In this document: piece by piece, positions 61,964 through 64,000 of the stretch
How the letters are laid out: each line of letters opens with the position of its first letter
How positions within the stretch are numbered: the first letter of the stretch is position 1
NCBI RefSeq assembly: GCF_019748715.1
Contig: NZ_JACLBZ010000021.1
Span: 45,194 to 109,193 of the forward strand
Length of the DNA stretch: 64,000 nucleotides
Direction of reading: 5' to 3'
Source: Sporosarcina aquimarina
Lineage (GTDB): Bacteria; Bacillota; Bacilli; Bacillales_A; Planococcaceae
The notes under the pieces: generated by a model
The model's database searches: none
What the model saw: only the letters and a program-made list of their open reading frames with translations
Told to the model about the DNA's origin: nothing
Made by a program: the position numbers and the translations under genes

Positions 61964-62356
61964 ATGAAATTTCATATGACAGAAAACGGTTTTGATACAG
62001 AAACAGAATTCGGTACATTACACATTTCCTCGAATGAAGAAAAAGGGTTTCGACCATACCAACTCATGGTTGCTTCCATCGGTGCATGCGGAGGTGGCGT
62101 TATGCGCAAGATTCTCGAAAAAATGCGTATGCCCGCTGATGATATCTCGATTGAAGTGAAAGAAGTCGTGCGTTCACAAGACGATGCAAGCCGCTTGGAG
62201 AAGATTCATCTTCATTTTACGATCATTGGCTCAGCTATTAAGGAAGAAAAAATGCCGCGGATAATGGATCTTACAGAGAAGAACTGTTCTATGTTGCAAT
62301 CGGTGATTGGTTGTATTGATGTCGTGAAGACTTACGAGATAGGTAAGTTAAAATGA
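61964..62356 (+). CDS. OsmC/YhfA-family protein
   Basis: 130 aa. The OsmC-like fold is recognisable from YQLMVASIGACGGGVMRKIL, with the first redox Cys, and the second Cys in the ENCSMLQSVIG-like segment NCSMLQSVIGCIDV. Such proteins detoxify organic hydroperoxides or have unknown roles (YhfA group). ATG with AAGGAG; terminator follows. Confidence 0.87.
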   Translation: MKFHMTENGFDTETEFGTLHISSNEEKGFRPYQLMVASIGACGGGVMRKILEKMRMPADDISIEVKEVVRSQDDASRLEKIHLHFTIIGSAIKEEKMPRIMDLTEKNCSMLQSVIGCIDVVKTYEIGKLK

Positions 62357-62361
62357 TTACG

Positions 62362-62409
62362 AAGTCTCCCACTTATCGCTTTGCGTTTGAAGTGGGAGAC
62401 TTATTTTTT
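62362..62409. terminator. Bidirectional terminator between osmC and the dioxygenase-like gene
   Basis: A 13-bp stem (62362-62374 with 62390-62402) followed by T's. Confidence 0.9.
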
Positions 62410-62416
62410 GTAGCTG

Positions 62417-63280
62417 TTAAATCTCTAAATAAATACGATTTCCAGAAGGATCATAGGTAATAAACGATCCTCTCTCTTCCGTTACAGATGCACCGATACT
62501 CTTTAACTGCGCAATAGTATAATCCCTCGTTGCCTCATCTGCCAAAACGATTGTAAACGACTCAAGACCCACACTGTTTTCAGAGGGCGTTGGGGCACCA
62601 ACTCCAACCCAGGTGTTTAAGGCAATTTGATGATGATATTTGCCCGTAGAGAGGAAAAGCGCCTGATTACCATATCGGTTCACCACTTCGAAACCAAGTC
62701 CCTTACTGTAAAATTCCTCAGCCTTTTTCAGTTCCGCAACGTGTAAATGAATATGTCCCATGACTGTCCCGGCAGGCAGGCCACTCCACGACTGCCGTTT
62801 TGTTACAGAAAGAAGCTCTTCAAAGTTTAATGGATCCACCGTCATTGAAACTTCGCCATTATTCCAAGTCCATTCAGAAGGATCACGGTCTATATAAATT
62901 TCGATCCCATTTCCATCCGGATCTGACAGGTATAACGCTTCACTTACAAGGTGGTCCGATGACCCATAACGCAAACCAATTTCTGCAAAGTGATGAACGA
63001 TGTCGGCTAAATCAGAACGTTTGGGCAGAAGAAGAGCAAAATGATATAGGCCTGTGGTTCTTCCTTGTTTCGGAATAACGTTTTCTGGTTGCTCAATTGA
63101 TAACACACTCGTTATTCCATCTGTTGTTAGTTTAACTGCCTTTTCAGTTTTCTCTAATATTTCAAAACCGAGAACCTCCTGATAAAAAACAAGTGAACGA
63201 TTTATATTTTGCACCTTTATATTTACATGTCCTACATAAGTGTTTGGTTTACTATGAAACTTCATATTTATAACCCCCAT
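62417..63280 (-). CDS. VOC-family protein, CatE-like extradiol dioxygenase
   Basis: 287 aa with two vicinal-oxygen-chelate modules. Likely metal ligands are the His in MGHIHLHVAE, the His in HHQIALNTW, and the Glu in the C-terminal IYLEI. Similar in layout to B. subtilis CatE (catechol 2,3-dioxygenase, 285 aa), which is induced by quinone-like compounds. ATG at 63280 has AGGAAGAG upstream; the ATG at 63265 is an alternative. It is divergent from an HxlR regulator across a long perfect palindrome. Confidence 0.85.
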   Translation of the reverse strand: MGVINMKFHSKPNTYVGHVNIKVQNINRSLVFYQEVLGFEILEKTEKAVKLTTDGITSVLSIEQPENVIPKQGRTTGLYHFALLLPKRSDLADIVHHFAEIGLRYGSSDHLVSEALYLSDPDGNGIEIYIDRDPSEWTWNNGEVSMTVDPLNFEELLSVTKRQSWSGLPAGTVMGHIHLHVAELKKAEEFYSKGLGFEVVNRYGNQALFLSTGKYHHQIALNTWVGVGAPTPSENSVGLESFTIVLADEATRDYTIAQLKSIGASVTEERGSFITYDPSGNRIYLEI

Positions 63281-63310
63281 TTTCTCTTCCTATGCTTTAT
63301 TCATTTTCTT

Positions 63311-63361
63311 GTTTCTCTTTTAAAGTTAGTTACTTTATGTAACTAACTTTAAAAGAGAAAC
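63311..63361. promoter_or_regulatory. 23-bp perfect inverted repeat, shared operator
   Basis: Arms at 63311-63333 and 63339-63361 are perfectly complementary around a 5-base spacer. The core AGTTAC/GTAACT is the HxlR-type site. It lies between the two divergent genes. Confidence 0.85.
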
Positions 63362-63439
63362 TTTAGTTCGTCAAGTAAGTTGATTACATTTAATTTCAAC
63401 TCATCATGTTATATACTACATATAAAGGAGTGAACAAAA

Positions 63440-63772
63440 GTGAAGCAAGCCAATATTTGTCCCCGATTTGAAAAAGCCATCTCGCTTTTAAGTCAGCGTT
63501 GGACAGCTTTGATCATCAATCAAATGTTATCAGGACCACATCGGTTTTGCGCTCTCCAATCTTCTATTGGAATTAGCGGAAAGGTCCTGTCGGAACGCTT
63601 AAAAGACCTAGAACAGAAGGAAATTATAAAACGTAAAGTTATACCTGAAACTCCTGTTATTATCGAGTATTCTTTGACGGAAAAAGGGTATTCATTAGAG
63701 CCGGTTTTGAAAGAAATAGAAAATTGGTCTCAAGCGTGGTTGGATATAGAGCGCGCGGAAAACATAAAGTAG
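63440..63772 (+). CDS. HxlR-family (DUF24) transcriptional regulator
   Basis: 110 aa. MarR-like winged helix of the HxlR type: ICPRFEKAISLLSQRWTALI with the redox-sensing Cys at residue 7, FCALQSSIGISGKVLSERLK (recognition helix), and EYSLTEKGYSL. Probably senses quinones or aldehydes and represses the divergent catE-like gene. GTG start with AAAGGAG. Confidence 0.93.
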   Translation: MKQANICPRFEKAISLLSQRWTALIINQMLSGPHRFCALQSSIGISGKVLSERLKDLEQKEIIKRKVIPETPVIIEYSLTEKGYSLEPVLKEIENWSQAWLDIERAENIK

Positions 63773-63802
63773 AGGCAAGTCCGAATTTACAATAAAAAAA
63801 CG

Positions 63803-63893
63803 GGGCTGGAACGGAGGGCGACTCCAGCGGGAGGTAGCGCAAATGGTGAGACCCCACAGGAAGCGAGGAGGCTCACCTGCGCCCCGCGGAAAC
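63803..63893 (+). repeat. GC-rich intergenic repeat, family B copy 4
   Basis: GGCGACTCCAGCGGGAGGTA, TGAGACCCCACAGGAAGCGA and GGAGGCTCACCTGCGCCCCG match the other family-B copies, here on the plus strand. Confidence 0.8.
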
Positions 63894-63903
63894 ATACTAA
63901 CAT

Positions 63904-63945
63904 TAGTAGTACAGACCAAGGCCATGGTTTGTGCTACTATTTTTT
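63904..63945 (+). terminator. Terminator downstream of the HxlR gene
   Basis: TAGTAGTACAGACC (63904-63917) pairs with GGTTTGTGCTACTA, followed by six T. The last 50 bases hold nothing I can name. Confidence 0.8.
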
Positions 63946-64000
63946 ATGGTAGAAGTGAAGGAAAGTCGCAGGGACGCTGGGATCTTAGAATCCGTACAAG

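Overview
The window looks like a chromosomal segment from a low-GC Gram-positive of the Bacillales, most likely Planococcaceae (Sporosarcina-like). The grounds are Bacillus-type ribosome binding sites with many TTG/GTG starts, a sigma-B promoter, a T-box, an S-layer-homology protein, B. subtilis-type gene sets (tcyABC/metC, yxlEFG, CYP152, cdaR-glcDF), and several families of intergenic repeats known to me from Bacillaceae/Planococcaceae genomes. The genus is an inference. No rRNA, tRNA, prophage, transposase or CRISPR array was seen.

Layout. 1-5.4 kb: an operator and the first codons of a gene running off the edge, a secreted SGNH/GDSL hydrolase with SLH repeats, the kynurenine operon kynUBA, and an alkyltransferase-like protein. 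5.4-10.7 kb: a cystine-type ABC transporter divergent from a cystathionine lyase, then an amino-acid permease. 10.7-20.2 kb: a sigma-B-type erythromycin-esterase-like gene, a repeat-rich gap, a dicarboxylate transporter, a fatty-acid peroxygenase P450, an NhaC-family transporter behind a T-box with a tyrosine specifier, and small membrane or regulatory genes. 20.3-24.5 kb: an XRE regulator with yxlEFG-like ABC genes, then GMP reductase. 24.6-39.2 kb: a minus-strand catabolic block with a BASS transporter, DUF35 protein plus SCP-x-type thiolase, acyl-CoA ligase, PPC-domain protein, SDR dehydrogenase, TRAP transporter, GlcF/GlcD, a YibE/F pair and a CdaR-type regulator. 39.3-41.1 kb: an adenosylcobalamin riboswitch in front of a degenerate ribonucleotide-reductase-like gene. 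41.2-46.4 kb: DedA, IclR regulator, small proteins and a chemoreceptor. 46.5-60.4 kb: a large ethanolamine-utilisation microcompartment locus in transcription order eutW-V-H-S-P-A-B-C-L-E-M-pduL-eutN-BMC-mdh. 60.5-64 kb: alpha/beta hydrolase, OsmC, and a catE-like dioxygenase facing its HxlR regulator.

How it fits together. The eut locus senses ethanolamine (EutW/EutV), imports it (EutH), splits it with the cobalamin enzyme EutBC (reactivated by EutA), and processes acetaldehyde in a shell (EutS, L, M, N and a second BMC-H) through EutE and PduL. The 25.8-35.8 kb block reads as uptake of an organic acid followed by 2-hydroxyacid oxidation and CoA-dependent thiolysis, under CdaR control. The strongest candidate for something undescribed is the ribonucleotide-reductase paralogue at 39,275-40,690: it keeps the family's flanking motifs, appears to lack the radical-cysteine region, and sits under a B12 riboswitch with its own terminator. 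Four families of intergenic repeats, including arrays with a 20-21-base period, are the second theme.
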